From: Planctomyces sp. SH-PL62
GTDB lineage: Bacteria; Planctomycetota; Planctomycetia; Isosphaerales; Isosphaeraceae
NCBI RefSeq assembly: GCF_001610895.1
Contig: NZ_CP011276.1
Location: 1-64,000 of the forward strand
Length of the DNA stretch: 64,000 bases
Reading direction: 5' to 3'
The notes under the pieces are model-generated. The model worked only from the letters and a program-made list of their open reading frames with translations, was not told the DNA's origin and searched no databases. A program made the translations under genes and the position numbers. Every line of letters starts with the position of its first letter. Position 1 is the first letter of the stretch. Of this stretch, positions 10,761 to 19,749 are shown one piece after another.

Positions 10761-13523
10761 ATGCACACCACGAGGCCACGCCCGATGTATGCGATCCCCC
10801 TCCTCGCGCTCGCGCTGGCGACGACGGCCGCCGGCCCCGGCACCGGCGAGTACGCGCGCACGCTCGACGCCGGAAAGCTGGACCAGGCCGCGCTCGACGC
10901 CGAGGGGTACGGCGAGAAGAAGGCCCTGAAGCGCGAGGACGACGGCCTCCGCGTCGTCCTCGACTCGGGCGCGGCCGAGACCGGCTGGAAGACGCCCCAG
11001 GCCCTCCGGTTCGGCGGCGATTTCACGATCGCGGCGGACTTCGTCGTCAAGTCGCTGCCCAAGCCGGCGACCGAGGACGGAGTCGCCGTCGGCCTGGCGA
11101 TCGCCTTCAACTCCATCGACCAGCCCGACGCCACGTTCATCCGCGTGGTCGAGCCCGGCGGGCCGTCGGTCTACCGCACCCTGGAGAAGGCGGCCGTCGG
11201 GGACGACCCGCAGCAAGCGATGATGCGCAATCGCATGATCATCCAGAACGGCATGGGGATGATGGTCGTGATGGGAGGCGGGATGCCCGCGCCCGGGGCC
11301 AAGCCGACGCCCCCCCCCCGCCGGACGTTCCCGGCCGAGGGCGAATCGTTCCGCCTGGAGCTGTCCCGCGAGGGCCAGACCCTCCGATATCGGGTCGTCG
11401 ACGCCAAGTCGAGCGAGCCGCGCTACCTCGGCCAGATCACACTCCAGCCGCAGGACGTGGCGGCCGTCAAGCTGTTCGCGACCAACCGCAACGGCGCCGG
11501 TCCTGCCGACGTGCTGTTCAAGAACCTCTCGATCCGCGCCGACCGGATCACCGGCCTGGGGACCGCCGTCCGCACCGTCTTCGACGAGGTCGTTTACGGG
11601 GATCCCACCGCCATCGAGGACGGCAAGCTCATCATCGGGTCGGCGGCTTCGGGCGCCCCCGGGGCCGCGAACGTCACGCCGACGCCGACCACGGTCCCGC
11701 CGGCCATGGTCGCGGCGCAGGCGCGTCCGGTCCGGGGCGGCCAGGTCGGCGCGGTGGTCGTCGCGCCCGCCGGGGTCGTCGTCCCCGCCGTGGCCCTCGC
11801 CCCCGCCCGGGTCGCGCAGGCGGCCCCGGCCCAGGCGGGACCGGCCGCCGCCGCATCGACCCCCGCCCCCGCCCCGGCCGCCGGCGGCGCGCTGCCGGAC
11901 GACGTCTTCGCCCCCGCCGGCGGGGCGGATCCCCCCCCGCCGAAAGCGAGGATCCCGATGAACGAGGTCGAGGGCGTCCGCTTCGAGCGCCAGCCGACGC
12001 TCGCCGCCCGGTTCCTCGGCCAGCCGAACATCGACCTCACCCAGGGCGCCCCCACCCCCGAGCAGGCCGCCGAGGCCGCGAAGAAGCCGGACGCTGCAAA
12101 GAAACCCGAGCCGGCCGACGAGGCGACGATCCCCCCGCCCGGCACCACGATCGTCAAGCCCCCCCCCAAGGTGGAGGCGAAGAAGAACGGGATTCGGGAC
12201 ATCCAGATCGGCCTTTCCGGCCTGCGCCCCGCCAAGCTCCAGCAGGTGATGGTGAATTGCCAGACCGACCAGGGGGCGACGACCTGGCAGCTCGACGCGG
12301 CCGGGGGCGCGGGCTGGCCGATCGTCCTTCGCCGGAGTGCGACCGATCCCACGGCCGACCTCTTCCTCGAACCGCCCCCGGGCGACTGCCACCAGAAGTC
12401 GTTCACGATCAACGTCAACTATGAGGACGGCCAGGCCGCGTCCGTGAACTTCCAGGCCGACGGCCACTCCGACGCCAAGCTGGCCTTCGATGAGAAGGCC
12501 GAGGCCGCCGAGACGCCCGACGCCTGGGTCCACCTGGACGGCGACGAGAAGCTTTTCGGCGCCTTCGAGGGGGTCGCCGACGATGTGCTCCGGCTGAAGA
12601 CCCCCTGGAAGGACGAGCTGAAGATACCGCTCTCGCGCATCGCGGGTGTTCATGTAAGCCTGTCCGAGCGCAAGGAGACGCCCGAATCGTTCGCCCGCCG
12701 GCTCAAGGCGAGGGGGACGGAAGACCTGCTCCTGGCCCGCTCGAAGAACGGCGAGGTGGTGCCGATCGCGGGCATCCTGGAGGCCGTCGAGGACGGCCGG
12801 CTCCGCTTCCTCTACCAGGGCAAGTCGCGTTCGCTGCCGCTCAAGCAGGTCGAGGGGGTCGTCCTCGCCGCGAGGCCCGCGAAGCCCGTCGACGGCCTTC
12901 GATCCACGTTCCTCCTCGTCGGCGGCGCCGCCGTCTCCGGGAGCTGGAAGGCGATCGACCCGGCCGCGTGGAAGGTGGAGTCCCCCTGGGGCCAGGAACT
13001 CAAGCTGCCGCCCGCCGACGTCCAGGAGGTCCGCTTCCGGGGGGGCAAGATGACCTACCTGTCCGACCTGGAGCCCAGCCGGGTCGAGGAGACGCCGTAC
13101 TTCGGCCGCCGCTCCCCCTGGCGCCGCGACGCATCCCTCTCGGGCGGCAAGATCAAGATGGCCGGTCGGACCCATGGACGGGGCGTGGCCGTTCACTCGC
13201 GATGCGTCCTGACCTACGACCTCGAAGGCCGCTACGAGACCTTCGAGGCCCTGGTCGGGTTCGACGACGAGGCCCGGGGCAAGGGCCGCGTCGCCTGCCG
13301 GGTCCTCGCCGACGACCGCGAACTCTACGCCGAGCCCGACCTTCGCGCCGACGCCCCGGCGGTCCCCTTGAAACTCCGCGTCGCGGGCGCCTCGCAACTG
13401 AAGCTCGTCGTCGACTTCGGCGCGGGCCAGGACGCCGGCGACCGCGTGATCTGGGCCGACGCCCGCCTCTTCCGCGCCGACGTCCCCACCACGGCCGCGA
13501 ACGATCCGAGGGACGACCGATGA
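10761..13523 (+). CDS. Exported protein with C-terminal NPCBM domain
   Basis: 920 residues from ATG 10761; an alternative ATG at 10785 would leave a shorter signal peptide. After the signal (IPLLALALATTAAGPG) a lectin/glucanase-like region appears at about 30-260 (FGGDFTIAADFVVKSLP). A Pro/Ala-rich linker (about 290-470) follows, then a beta-rich section, and an NPCBM (novel putative carbohydrate-binding module) at about 770-915. The NPCBM signature is clear: GRGVAVHSRCVLTYDLEGRY, FEALVGFDDEARGKGRV and KLVVDFGAGQDAGDRVIWADARL. Probably binds glycans at the cell surface or in the periplasm. It shares a four-base ATGA overlap with the next gene. Confidence 0.85.
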   Translation: MHTTRPRPMYAIPLLALALATTAAGPGTGEYARTLDAGKLDQAALDAEGYGEKKALKREDDGLRVVLDSGAAETGWKTPQALRFGGDFTIAADFVVKSLPKPATEDGVAVGLAIAFNSIDQPDATFIRVVEPGGPSVYRTLEKAAVGDDPQQAMMRNRMIIQNGMGMMVVMGGGMPAPGAKPTPPPRRTFPAEGESFRLELSREGQTLRYRVVDAKSSEPRYLGQITLQPQDVAAVKLFATNRNGAGPADVLFKNLSIRADRITGLGTAVRTVFDEVVYGDPTAIEDGKLIIGSAASGAPGAANVTPTPTTVPPAMVAAQARPVRGGQVGAVVVAPAGVVVPAVALAPARVAQAAPAQAGPAAAASTPAPAPAAGGALPDDVFAPAGGADPPPPKARIPMNEVEGVRFERQPTLAARFLGQPNIDLTQGAPTPEQAAEAAKKPDAAKKPEPADEATIPPPGTTIVKPPPKVEAKKNGIRDIQIGLSGLRPAKLQQVMVNCQTDQGATTWQLDAAGGAGWPIVLRRSATDPTADLFLEPPPGDCHQKSFTINVNYEDGQAASVNFQADGHSDAKLAFDEKAEAAETPDAWVHLDGDEKLFGAFEGVADDVLRLKTPWKDELKIPLSRIAGVHVSLSERKETPESFARRLKARGTEDLLLARSKNGEVVPIAGILEAVEDGRLRFLYQGKSRSLPLKQVEGVVLAARPAKPVDGLRSTFLLVGGAAVSGSWKAIDPAAWKVESPWGQELKLPPADVQEVRFRGGKMTYLSDLEPSRVEETPYFGRRSPWRRDASLSGGKIKMAGRTHGRGVAVHSRCVLTYDLEGRYETFEALVGFDDEARGKGRVACRVLADDRELYAEPDLRADAPAVPLKLRVAGASQLKLVVDFGAGQDAGDRVIWADARLFRADVPTTAANDPRDDR

Positions 13524-15288
13524 ATCCGAAATCCGAAGGCGATCCGACCCCAACGCCCTGCCCCCTCTCCGGCGCGGGCCGAGCCGCTCGCGTGGGCGTC
13601 GCCCTCTGCTCCATCGCCCTGTTCATCGCGCCCGCCTGGGCCGAGGAGCCCGCCGCGAAGCCTCGCGACGAGGCGCCGACGCAGTCGCCGATCGAGGCGT
13701 TCGACGTCTCGATCTGGGTCGGCAACCCCTCGCAGGCCACGCTCAACGCCGCCAAGTACTACCGCAACGCCATGCCCGGCGTCGTGGGGACGAGCCGGCC
13801 CAAGCTTGATGACGCGAAGCCCGCGGACAAGGGCGCCGAGCGGTTCCCCATCGCGCCGATCTCGTTCGTCCAGTTCTTCGGCGAGCCCTGCCGCGACGTG
13901 GACGTCGACCTCAAGATCAACAAGGGGAGTTTCCTGGCCCACTGGCCCGCCGGCAAGGAGCTCGCCGGCCGGATCCGCTGGTTTGGGTCCGAGCTGACCG
14001 CCGAGCCCCCCGCCGGCATCCCCCCAGCTACCTGCCCGACGACGGCGGCGTCCTGAGCCTTCTGCGCGCCAACCCCGCCGCGCTCTACCTCAAGAACGAG
14101 TCGCGGTTCGAACGGTTCGTCGCGTACGACGCCGAGCCGACGCTGCCGGTCCCCGTCCGCCTCCGGGGCGGGCCGGACGAATACACGCTGCAAAACATGA
14201 GCAACCGCCGACTCCTCGACGTCGCCGTGATCGCCCCCTCCGCGGACGGCTTCCGCGTCGGCTGGCTCGACGAGCTCCCGTCCGCGACCGCCGCGAAGGC
14301 CGACGTGGAGAAGGCGGAAGCCGAGAAGAAGGAGGCGGAGAAGAAGGCCGAGGCCGGGAAGCGGCCCGACCCGGCGAAGCAGGCCGAGGAGCTGTTCCAG
14401 GAAGCGGCCAAGGGCGAGGAGGAGAAGCCGAAGGACGACGCGCCTCCCCCCCTGCCCGCCGAGGGAGACGCCGAGATCCGCGCCCGAGTCGACCAATTTC
14501 TCAACCGGCCGATCACCGTGGCCGTCGAATCCGCCCCCCGGCGCGACCTGCTGAGGATGGTCGCCGAGCAGAGCCGGCTCCGCCTGGAGTTCGATGACAA
14601 GACGCTGGCGAAGGACAAGGTGGAGATCGACAAGCCGACCAGCCTGAAGGCGGCGGGAATCCCCGCGCGGGACGCCCTGGCCGACCTGCTCGGCGGGGTG
14701 GGCCTGAGCTACCGCGTCACCGAGGCGGGCCGACTGTTCATCACCACCGCCGCCAGGCTCGCCGAGGCGAGCGAGAAGACCGGCGGCCCCGTGGAAGGCC
14801 CCCCCGTCAAGCTCGGCATGTCGCAGCCTCTCAAGGCGGCCGACCCTTCGTACCGCGAGTTCACCCGCGACGCCCTGGCCCGGCGCCTCGAAGGCCGAGG
14901 GCTCCGCAAGGACCTCGTCACGCTCCTCCTCGACCGCTACGGCGAAGACCTGTTCGAGCCCGGCGAGCTGATCGTCCTGGCCCAGCTCTCGCGCGAGGCG
15001 ATCGACGAGGCCGTGCCGCTCGACGTCTTCCCGCCGCCGAGGAAGCTCACGCGGGCGGCGCTGGTGGTCGTCCACGGCATCGACCCTCGGCTCCAGGACC
15101 GCGCCAAGGAACTCGTCCGGCAACTCGGCGACCCCTCGTGGAAGTCCCGGGAGACGGCCGAGTCTCGACTCCTCGCTCTCGGCCCGGCCGCCGTCCCGGC
15201 GCTGGAGGAAGGTCTTCGCGACAAGGACGTCGAGGTCGTCTACCGCGTCGAGCGTCTCCTGATGAAGCTCAACCGCAACGTCCCCTGA
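13520..15288 (+). CDS. Exported protein with secretin-N-like and HEAT-like parts, frameshifted
   Basis: Last gene of the operon. The ATG at 13520 overlaps the preceding stop (ATGA). The frame runs to about 14020, where a C run of six should be seven; the same protein (SYLPDDGGVLSLLRANP) continues in the next frame to 15288, about 589 residues in total. Seen: a signal peptide ending near AWAEEP; an Ala/Glu/Lys-rich helical linker; a segment resembling the STN domain of secretins (LLRMVAEQSRLRLEFDDKTL to GLSYRVTEAGRLFITT); and a C-terminal HEAT-like repeat (LVRQLGDPSWKSRETAESRLLALGPAAVPALEEGL). Periplasmic; function unknown. A 15-base palindromic repeat begins nine bases after the stop. Confidence 0.8.
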
Positions 15289-15296
15289 GCCCTCCC

Positions 15297-15311
15297 TATA
15301 CCCCGGGTATC
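15297..15311. repeat. TATAC palindromic repeat, copy 1
   Basis: TATACCCCGGGTATC, nine bases past the stop of the operon's last gene. It differs from the family consensus only at the last base (C for A). Member of a seven-copy set confined to 15.3-17.9 kb. Confidence 0.85.
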
Positions 15312-15351
15312 ACGCGCCAAGACTTGGGATTCGCGCCGAACGGCGCCTCCC

Positions 15352-15366
15352 TATACCCGGGGTATA
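15352..15366. repeat. TATAC palindromic repeat, copy 2
   Basis: TATACCCGGGGTATA, 41 bases after copy 1 and 22 bases before the next start codon. Both copies 1 and 2 are preceded by the same CCTCCC, so they may have arisen by local duplication. The core is the reverse complement of copy 1. Confidence 0.88.
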
Positions 15367-15387
15367 ACGCCGCGCGAAGACGTCATC

Positions 15388-15771
15388 GTGAGGGCCGCGA
15401 TGCTGGTTCCATTCGTCGTCTACCTCGTGATCGTCCTGATGGTCGTCGTTCCGATCGGCTGGTTCGCCTCCGAGTTTCAGGAGCGTCGCTGGTTGCGACT
15501 TGCTCTCGGGACGTTCGCGATCCTCCTGAGCTTCGGCGTCGCTCTTCTCATCGGCGCGACGTTCGAGCGGCTCAATTCCAACGCCTGGTTCGGGGAGGCC
15601 ACCGGGAACTTGCTCCAGGCGACGGTCGTCGAACTGGAAGCGGGCCGACCGGAGAATGCCCTTCGGTCGCTGAAGCAGCTTCAACAGGAGTATCGACCCA
15701 CCTACGAGAACCGGGCGCGGTACGACGTCCTCGTCGAGGAAGCCGTGGCCCGGATGCGGACGGCCCCCTGA
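15388..15771 (+). CDS. Small two-helix membrane protein
   Basis: 127 residues from GTG 15388; ATG at 15400 is an alternative and no strong ribosome site decides. Two membrane helices (about 5-27 and 38-60) are followed by a soluble tail that reads like one TPR-type helix pair (LEAGRPENALRSLKQLQQEYRPTYENRARYDVLVEEAV). I do not recognise the family. It is bracketed by TATAC repeats (copies 1-2 upstream, copy 3 downstream). Confidence 0.7.
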   Translation: MRAAMLVPFVVYLVIVLMVVVPIGWFASEFQERRWLRLALGTFAILLSFGVALLIGATFERLNSNAWFGEATGNLLQATVVELEAGRPENALRSLKQLQQEYRPTYENRARYDVLVEEAVARMRTAP

Positions 15772-15782
15772 CGACGAGGGCC

Positions 15783-15797
15783 TATACCCCGCGTATA
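15783..15797. repeat. TATAC palindromic repeat, copy 3
   Basis: TATACCCCGCGTATA between the two-helix protein and the WD40 gene, 12 bases past the former's stop. First of four copies with the CCCCGCG core. Confidence 0.88.
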
Positions 15798-15860
15798 GGG
15801 ACGGCATCGCTCGCACGGTCCTCGGAATTCCAGGCCCGAACCCTTGCAGGAGGAGAGCTC

Positions 15861-17279
15861 ATGCGTCATCGCCGCCTGGCCCACTGGGTCGTCCTCGTCG
15901 CGACTGTGGTCGGCGCGTGCCAGGCCGGCGAACCCCCGCGACGCTTCGCCTCGTGGAAGGAGAAGGAGGCGAAGGTCGTCGTCTTCTCGCCCGACGGTCG
16001 GTCGCTGGTCTCTTCCGGCGACGAGGGCCATCGGCTCCGCGATGCGGCGACCGGCGAGGTTCGGGCCGTCCTGAACACGCCTCCCATGAAGCTCGTCACC
16101 AAGGTGGAGTTCTCGCCGGACGGGCGGCTCCTCTTCGCCCAGGCGGCCTCGGATCGCGAACGGCCCCTGATCGTCCACGATCTCAAGGTCTGGGACGTGG
16201 CGACGGGCGAACTCCGGGACGTGTTCCCCTACGTCGCCGAGCATCTGGACGAGGGTAGCTTCGCGCTTTCCGGCGACGGCCGCTGGCTTGCCTTCGTCGA
16301 CAACTCCGAGCGGCTCCCCGCGCAGGTGAAAACGGGGCGAATCGTCATCGACGGTCGGCACAACCTCGATATCTCCTCGAACGGGCACCGCGCCCTGCCG
16401 CGCGTGAAGATCTGGGACGTCTCGCGCCGGAAGGAAGTCGCCGTGGTGGACGGCGGCCTCCCGCTCGCCTTCTCCCCGGACGGCGAAGTGCTTGCCACGG
16501 GCGACCGAGATTGGCGGACCCCCGTGGCCAAGCTCTGGTTCACGAAAGTCGGTCGGCTTCCGGCGGAACTCCAGGATCGATCGCCGGGCCTCTGGCCCCT
16601 CGTCTTCTCGCCCGACGGCCGATTCCTGGCTTCGGGGGAGCACGTCGAGAAATCCCTCTGGGACGTCCGCGACGGCCGCCGCTGGCCCATCGAGACCAGT
16701 TCGTCGTCGCAACGGCCGGCTTTCAGCCCGGACGGCAAGCTGTACTTTCCGAACGGGATTCCCAGCATGGATCCGCATCTCGGCGGGCCGAAGGAGTCCT
16801 TCTGTTTCGACCTCTCCGCGATGCCGCCCAGTCGGATCAACCTGGGGGTCGGCGAGATGGTCGTCTCCCACGACGGGCACCGGTACGCGGCTATTCAAGG
16901 GGAGAGTGGCGGGCCAGATCCACGCACCGTAATCCTGCGCGATCTCCCCTCGGGGCGCGAGACCGGCCGCCTCGACGTGACGGGTTTGATGGGGGCCAGG
17001 TTCTCGCCCGACGGCCGATGGCTGGCGCTCCTCACGGCGCGTCAGGTGGCGGCCCATTCGATATGGCAGGTCCGGCTCGTCGACCCGGCCACGGCTCGCG
17101 TGCATGTCGAGATTCCCAGCACCGGTCCGAACTGGGGAAACTACGGCTGGACGTTCTCCCCAGACGGAATGACGCTGGCCGTCTTCTATCGGACGGGGAG
17201 CAATTCCTACCGACCGGGCGATCCGGAGCCCTCCGACCGGCCCATGAACGCGGAAGTCTGGGCGATCCCACCTCGCTGA
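15861..17279 (+). CDS. WD40-like repeat lipoprotein
   Basis: 472 residues from ATG 15861, chosen because CAGGAGGAG stands eight bases upstream; the longer open frame to the left has no such site. The N terminus is a probable lipoprotein signal (WVVLVATVVGAC, lipobox VGAC). The rest is a beta-propeller of WD40/PD40-like blades: the phrase FSPDGR or a close variant recurs at least seven times (VVVFSPDGRSLVSSGDEG, VEFSPDGRLLFAQ, AFSPDGEVLATGD, VFSPDGRFLASGE, and others). Planctomycetes have many such propellers, usually of unknown ligand. The gene is isolated between TATAC repeats 3 and 4. Confidence 0.85.
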   Translation: MRHRRLAHWVVLVATVVGACQAGEPPRRFASWKEKEAKVVVFSPDGRSLVSSGDEGHRLRDAATGEVRAVLNTPPMKLVTKVEFSPDGRLLFAQAASDRERPLIVHDLKVWDVATGELRDVFPYVAEHLDEGSFALSGDGRWLAFVDNSERLPAQVKTGRIVIDGRHNLDISSNGHRALPRVKIWDVSRRKEVAVVDGGLPLAFSPDGEVLATGDRDWRTPVAKLWFTKVGRLPAELQDRSPGLWPLVFSPDGRFLASGEHVEKSLWDVRDGRRWPIETSSSSQRPAFSPDGKLYFPNGIPSMDPHLGGPKESFCFDLSAMPPSRINLGVGEMVVSHDGHRYAAIQGESGGPDPRTVILRDLPSGRETGRLDVTGLMGARFSPDGRWLALLTARQVAAHSIWQVRLVDPATARVHVEIPSTGPNWGNYGWTFSPDGMTLAVFYRTGSNSYRPGDPEPSDRPMNAEVWAIPPR

Positions 17280-17298
17280 CGGCGAACCGCCAATGGCT

Positions 17299-17313
17299 TA
17301 TACCCCGCGTATA
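17299..17313. repeat. TATAC palindromic repeat, copy 4
   Basis: TATACCCCGCGTATA, identical to copy 3, 19 bases past the stop of the WD40 gene. Confidence 0.88.
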
Positions 17314-17505
17314 GGGGCCGCTTGTCGAGAGGCCTCGCAGGTTCGGGCTGCGCGTCGGACGCTTCCGCCAGTGCTCGGGGTCGCCCTCGATCTCCCCCAT
17401 GAGGCGTCGGGCAACGGGGCTGGGAGGGCGGGGGCCTTGCTTCCAGGAGCGTACCGTGTTGGGGATGCCGCCAGCGTAAACCGCGGGCCATTCGCGTGGC
17501 GAGGC

Positions 17506-17520
17506 TATACGCGGGGTATA
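17506..17520. repeat. TATAC palindromic repeat, copy 5
   Basis: TATACGCGGGGTATA, the exact reverse complement of copies 3 and 4. Lies in the gene-free stretch ahead of parA. Confidence 0.88.
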
Positions 17521-17589
17521 CGGACGAACCTCGAAGCGGAATTCTGAAATCCGGATCGCTCGCGCGGCGATCCTATTCCACGGAAGGCG

Positions 17590-17713
17590 CGAACGAACCC
17601 AATCGAAGCCAATCCCGGAAGTCCGAGAGGAGGGCGGCCGGTCGGAGCGAGACGGTCGGCGGATCGCGGGAACACCGCCCCAAGGACCACGAAATGCGCC
17701 GAACGAACCCAAT
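17590..17713. repeat. 14-base direct repeat pair
   Basis: CGAACGAACCCAAT occurs at 17590-17603 and again at 17700-17713, exactly 110 bases apart and in the same orientation, each preceded by a GCGC or GCGCC context. It is unrelated in sequence to the TATAC repeats among which it lies. Confidence 0.7.
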
Positions 17714-17780
17714 TTCGGCGGACGACACGGTCGCCCATGACGAGGGCGGGGGCGGCTGGGACGACGTGCGGAGCAGGGGG

Positions 17781-17795
17781 TATACGCGGGGTATA
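17781..17795. repeat. TATAC palindromic repeat, copy 6
   Basis: TATACGCGGGGTATA, identical to copy 5, 130 bases before the parA start. Confidence 0.88.
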
Positions 17796-17859
17796 GGCGC
17801 GGAGGCAGGCACGCGTCGGGGGCGGAACGTCGAGGTTTGGAGGGCGGACCGGAAAGGCT

Positions 17860-17874
17860 TATACCCGGGGTATA
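17860..17874. repeat. TATAC palindromic repeat, copy 7
   Basis: TATACCCGGGGTATA, identical to copy 2, 51 bases before the parA start. This position would suit an operator for parAB autoregulation. Confidence 0.88.
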
Positions 17875-17924
17875 GCCCGTCCGATACAGGCTCCTGTGAT
17901 CTCGGATTCCGGGGAGGAGGACGC

Positions 17925-18743
17925 ATGCCGGTCATCACGGCCTTGAATCAGAAGGGGGGGGTCGGAAAGACCTCCACCTGCTACCACCTCGCGGGGGCGC
18001 TGGCCCTCATCGGGAGGCGCGTGTTGCTGGTCGACAACGACCCGCAGGCGAGCCTCACGCAGGGGTTCCTGGGGCCCCAGGCGACGCGGGCGCTCGACCC
18101 GGCCGAGACCATCGCCGCCGTCTATCACCAGGAGGCGGTCGCGGAGCAGGTGATCCGGGGGACCCACGTCCCGGGGGTGGATTTGCTGTGCGGCGGCCGG
18201 GCCGCGGGGAGCTTCAACGTCCCCGACCCGCATCTCGTCGACTGGCCGCTCCAGACGGCGCTCCGGGACTTCCTGGCCGACGTCGTCGATCGTTACGACC
18301 TCGTGATGATCGATTGCCCGCCGAACCTGCACCTGGCCTCGTGGACCTCGCTGGTGGCCAGCGACGCGTTGCTCGTCCCGCTCCAGCCCGAGGACTTCGG
18401 GGCCCAGGGGATCGCCGACGTCCAGGAGTCGATCGACCGGGTCGTCGCCGGACCCAACCCGGGCCTCAAGCTCCTGGGGTTCCTGGTCACGATGTCGAAC
18501 CCCCGCCTCTCCGTCCACAAGGGGTTCGAGCAGCTCTTGCGGACCCATTACGGCGACGACGTGTTCACCACGACCGTCCCGATCTCGACCGACTACAAGG
18601 AAGCCATCGTCCAGCGCACGCCGGTCGCGCAGTACAAGCCCAGGGGGGCGGCGACCAAGGTCATGAAGGCGCTGGGCGAGGAGATCTTCGCGCGATTGGC
18701 CGCCGCGGCCGACGCGACGCACGCCGCGGGGGAGGCCGCCTGA
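17925..18743 (+). CDS. parA: ParA-type partition ATPase
   Basis: 272 residues from ATG 17925, with GGGGAGGAGG immediately upstream. The deviant Walker A motif KGGVGKT is at residues 10-16, followed by the A' segment LLVDNDPQASLTQGF and Walker B DLVMIDCPPNL. Length and motifs are those of a ParA/Soj ATPase lacking an N-terminal DNA-binding extension. ParA proteins bind DNA non-specifically in the ATP form and move ParB-bound DNA. One base separates its stop from parB, so this is an operon. The upstream region carries seven copies of a palindromic 15-mer that could be its regulatory or centromere sites. Confidence 0.93.
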   Translation: MPVITALNQKGGVGKTSTCYHLAGALALIGRRVLLVDNDPQASLTQGFLGPQATRALDPAETIAAVYHQEAVAEQVIRGTHVPGVDLLCGGRAAGSFNVPDPHLVDWPLQTALRDFLADVVDRYDLVMIDCPPNLHLASWTSLVASDALLVPLQPEDFGAQGIADVQESIDRVVAGPNPGLKLLGFLVTMSNPRLSVHKGFEQLLRTHYGDDVFTTTVPISTDYKEAIVQRTPVAQYKPRGAATKVMKALGEEIFARLAAAADATHAAGEAA

Positions 18744-18744
18744 C

Positions 18745-19689
18745 ATGGGTAAGCTCGACGAACTGCTGAAGGCCGGCGGGGCGAACATCGCCGAGAGCAT
18801 GGGCGCGGGACGGCCCCGCATGGGCTCGCCGGATCCCGGCGCATCGCCCCGCACGTCGGCCGTCCCCAGCCGCTGGCAGGGGGTGGCCAAGAGCAAGAAC
18901 GCCGTCGAGGTGCCGGTGGACAAGATCGTCCCCGACCCCGACCAGCCCCGCGAGGAATTCGAGCCCGACGCGCTCCAGCGGCTGGCGGAATCGCTCCGCA
19001 CCCGGGGGCAGCTCCAGCCGATCCGGGTCCGCTGGGACGAGGCCGCGGATCGCTACGTCGTCATCTGCGGAGAACGTCGCTGGCGCGCGGCCGGGATCGC
19101 GGGCCTGGCGACCCTCACGTGCGTGGTGTCCGAGGGGCCGATCGACGAGGGCGAGCTGAGGGCCCTGCAATTGATCGAAAACTGCCTGCGCGAAGACCTG
19201 AAGCCCATCGAGCAGGCCAAGGCCTTCAAGGCCCTGATGGAGCGGAACGGCTGGTCGGGCAACCAGGCCGCCAAGGCCCTGGGCGTCGCCCAGCCGACCG
19301 TCGTCCGGGCGCTGGCGCTCCTGGAGCTTCCCGCCCCCGTGCAGGAGCGAGTGGAGCAGGGGACCCTGCCGCCGGGGACGGCCTATGAGATCGGCAAGAT
19401 CCACGACGCCGACATCCAGCGCGAGCTGGCCGAGCGGGTCGTCTCCGAAGGCCTGAGCCGGGCCGAGACCGTCGAGGCTGTCCGCGTCGCGGCCGTGCGG
19501 GCGCCGTCGACCGTCGGCAAGGGGAGGGGGGCGGGCCGGGCCGGCAAGGTCCCCACCACCCGGACCCTGAGGGCCGCCGGATGCAAGATCACGGTCGAGA
19601 ACCGCAAGGGGGTCGACGACGCCCTCCTCGCCGCCGCGCTCCGCGACGCCCTCGTCCAGATCTCGCCCCGGGATGAGCAGGCCGCCTGA
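18745..19689 (+). CDS. parB: ParB-type CTPase partition protein
   Basis: 314 residues. The N-terminal CTP-binding domain has the family boxes: VDKIVPDPDQPREEF (about 58-72), GERRWRAA (109-116, the nucleotide-binding arginine box) and ENCLREDL (145-152). The helix-turn-helix SGNQAAKALGVAQPTVVRAL (171-190) would read the DNA site. A Gly/Arg-rich linker leads to a short C-terminal dimer region. Canonical ParB binds parS and spreads as a clamp. I saw no match to the usual chromosomal parS (TGTTTCACGTGAAACA) near this locus; instead the palindromic TATAC repeats lie upstream. Whether this is the main chromosomal ParB or an accessory one cannot be told here. Confidence 0.92.
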   Translation: MGKLDELLKAGGANIAESMGAGRPRMGSPDPGASPRTSAVPSRWQGVAKSKNAVEVPVDKIVPDPDQPREEFEPDALQRLAESLRTRGQLQPIRVRWDEAADRYVVICGERRWRAAGIAGLATLTCVVSEGPIDEGELRALQLIENCLREDLKPIEQAKAFKALMERNGWSGNQAAKALGVAQPTVVRALALLELPAPVQERVEQGTLPPGTAYEIGKIHDADIQRELAERVVSEGLSRAETVEAVRVAAVRAPSTVGKGRGAGRAGKVPTTRTLRAAGCKITVENRKGVDDALLAAALRDALVQISPRDEQAA

Positions 19690-19749
19690 CGGTCGCCTCC
19701 GGTGAAGCCGCGATGGGAGTGGAGAGGATGGATGGGGCTGGCATAGGTC

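Larger units (their letters stand above)
17280..17924. other. Gene-free stretch carrying repeats upstream of parA
   Basis: 645 bases with no believable coding region. It holds TATAC repeats 4-7 and a 14-base direct repeat (17590 and 17700). It ends in the parA ribosome site. Its position and repeat content suggest a partition site, a promoter-operator region, or both. Confidence 0.6.

Noticed and set aside
15297-17874. TATAC repeats as intrinsic terminators
   Set aside because: The five-base A/T-rich stems are too weak and no T runs follow; copies also stand far from gene ends.
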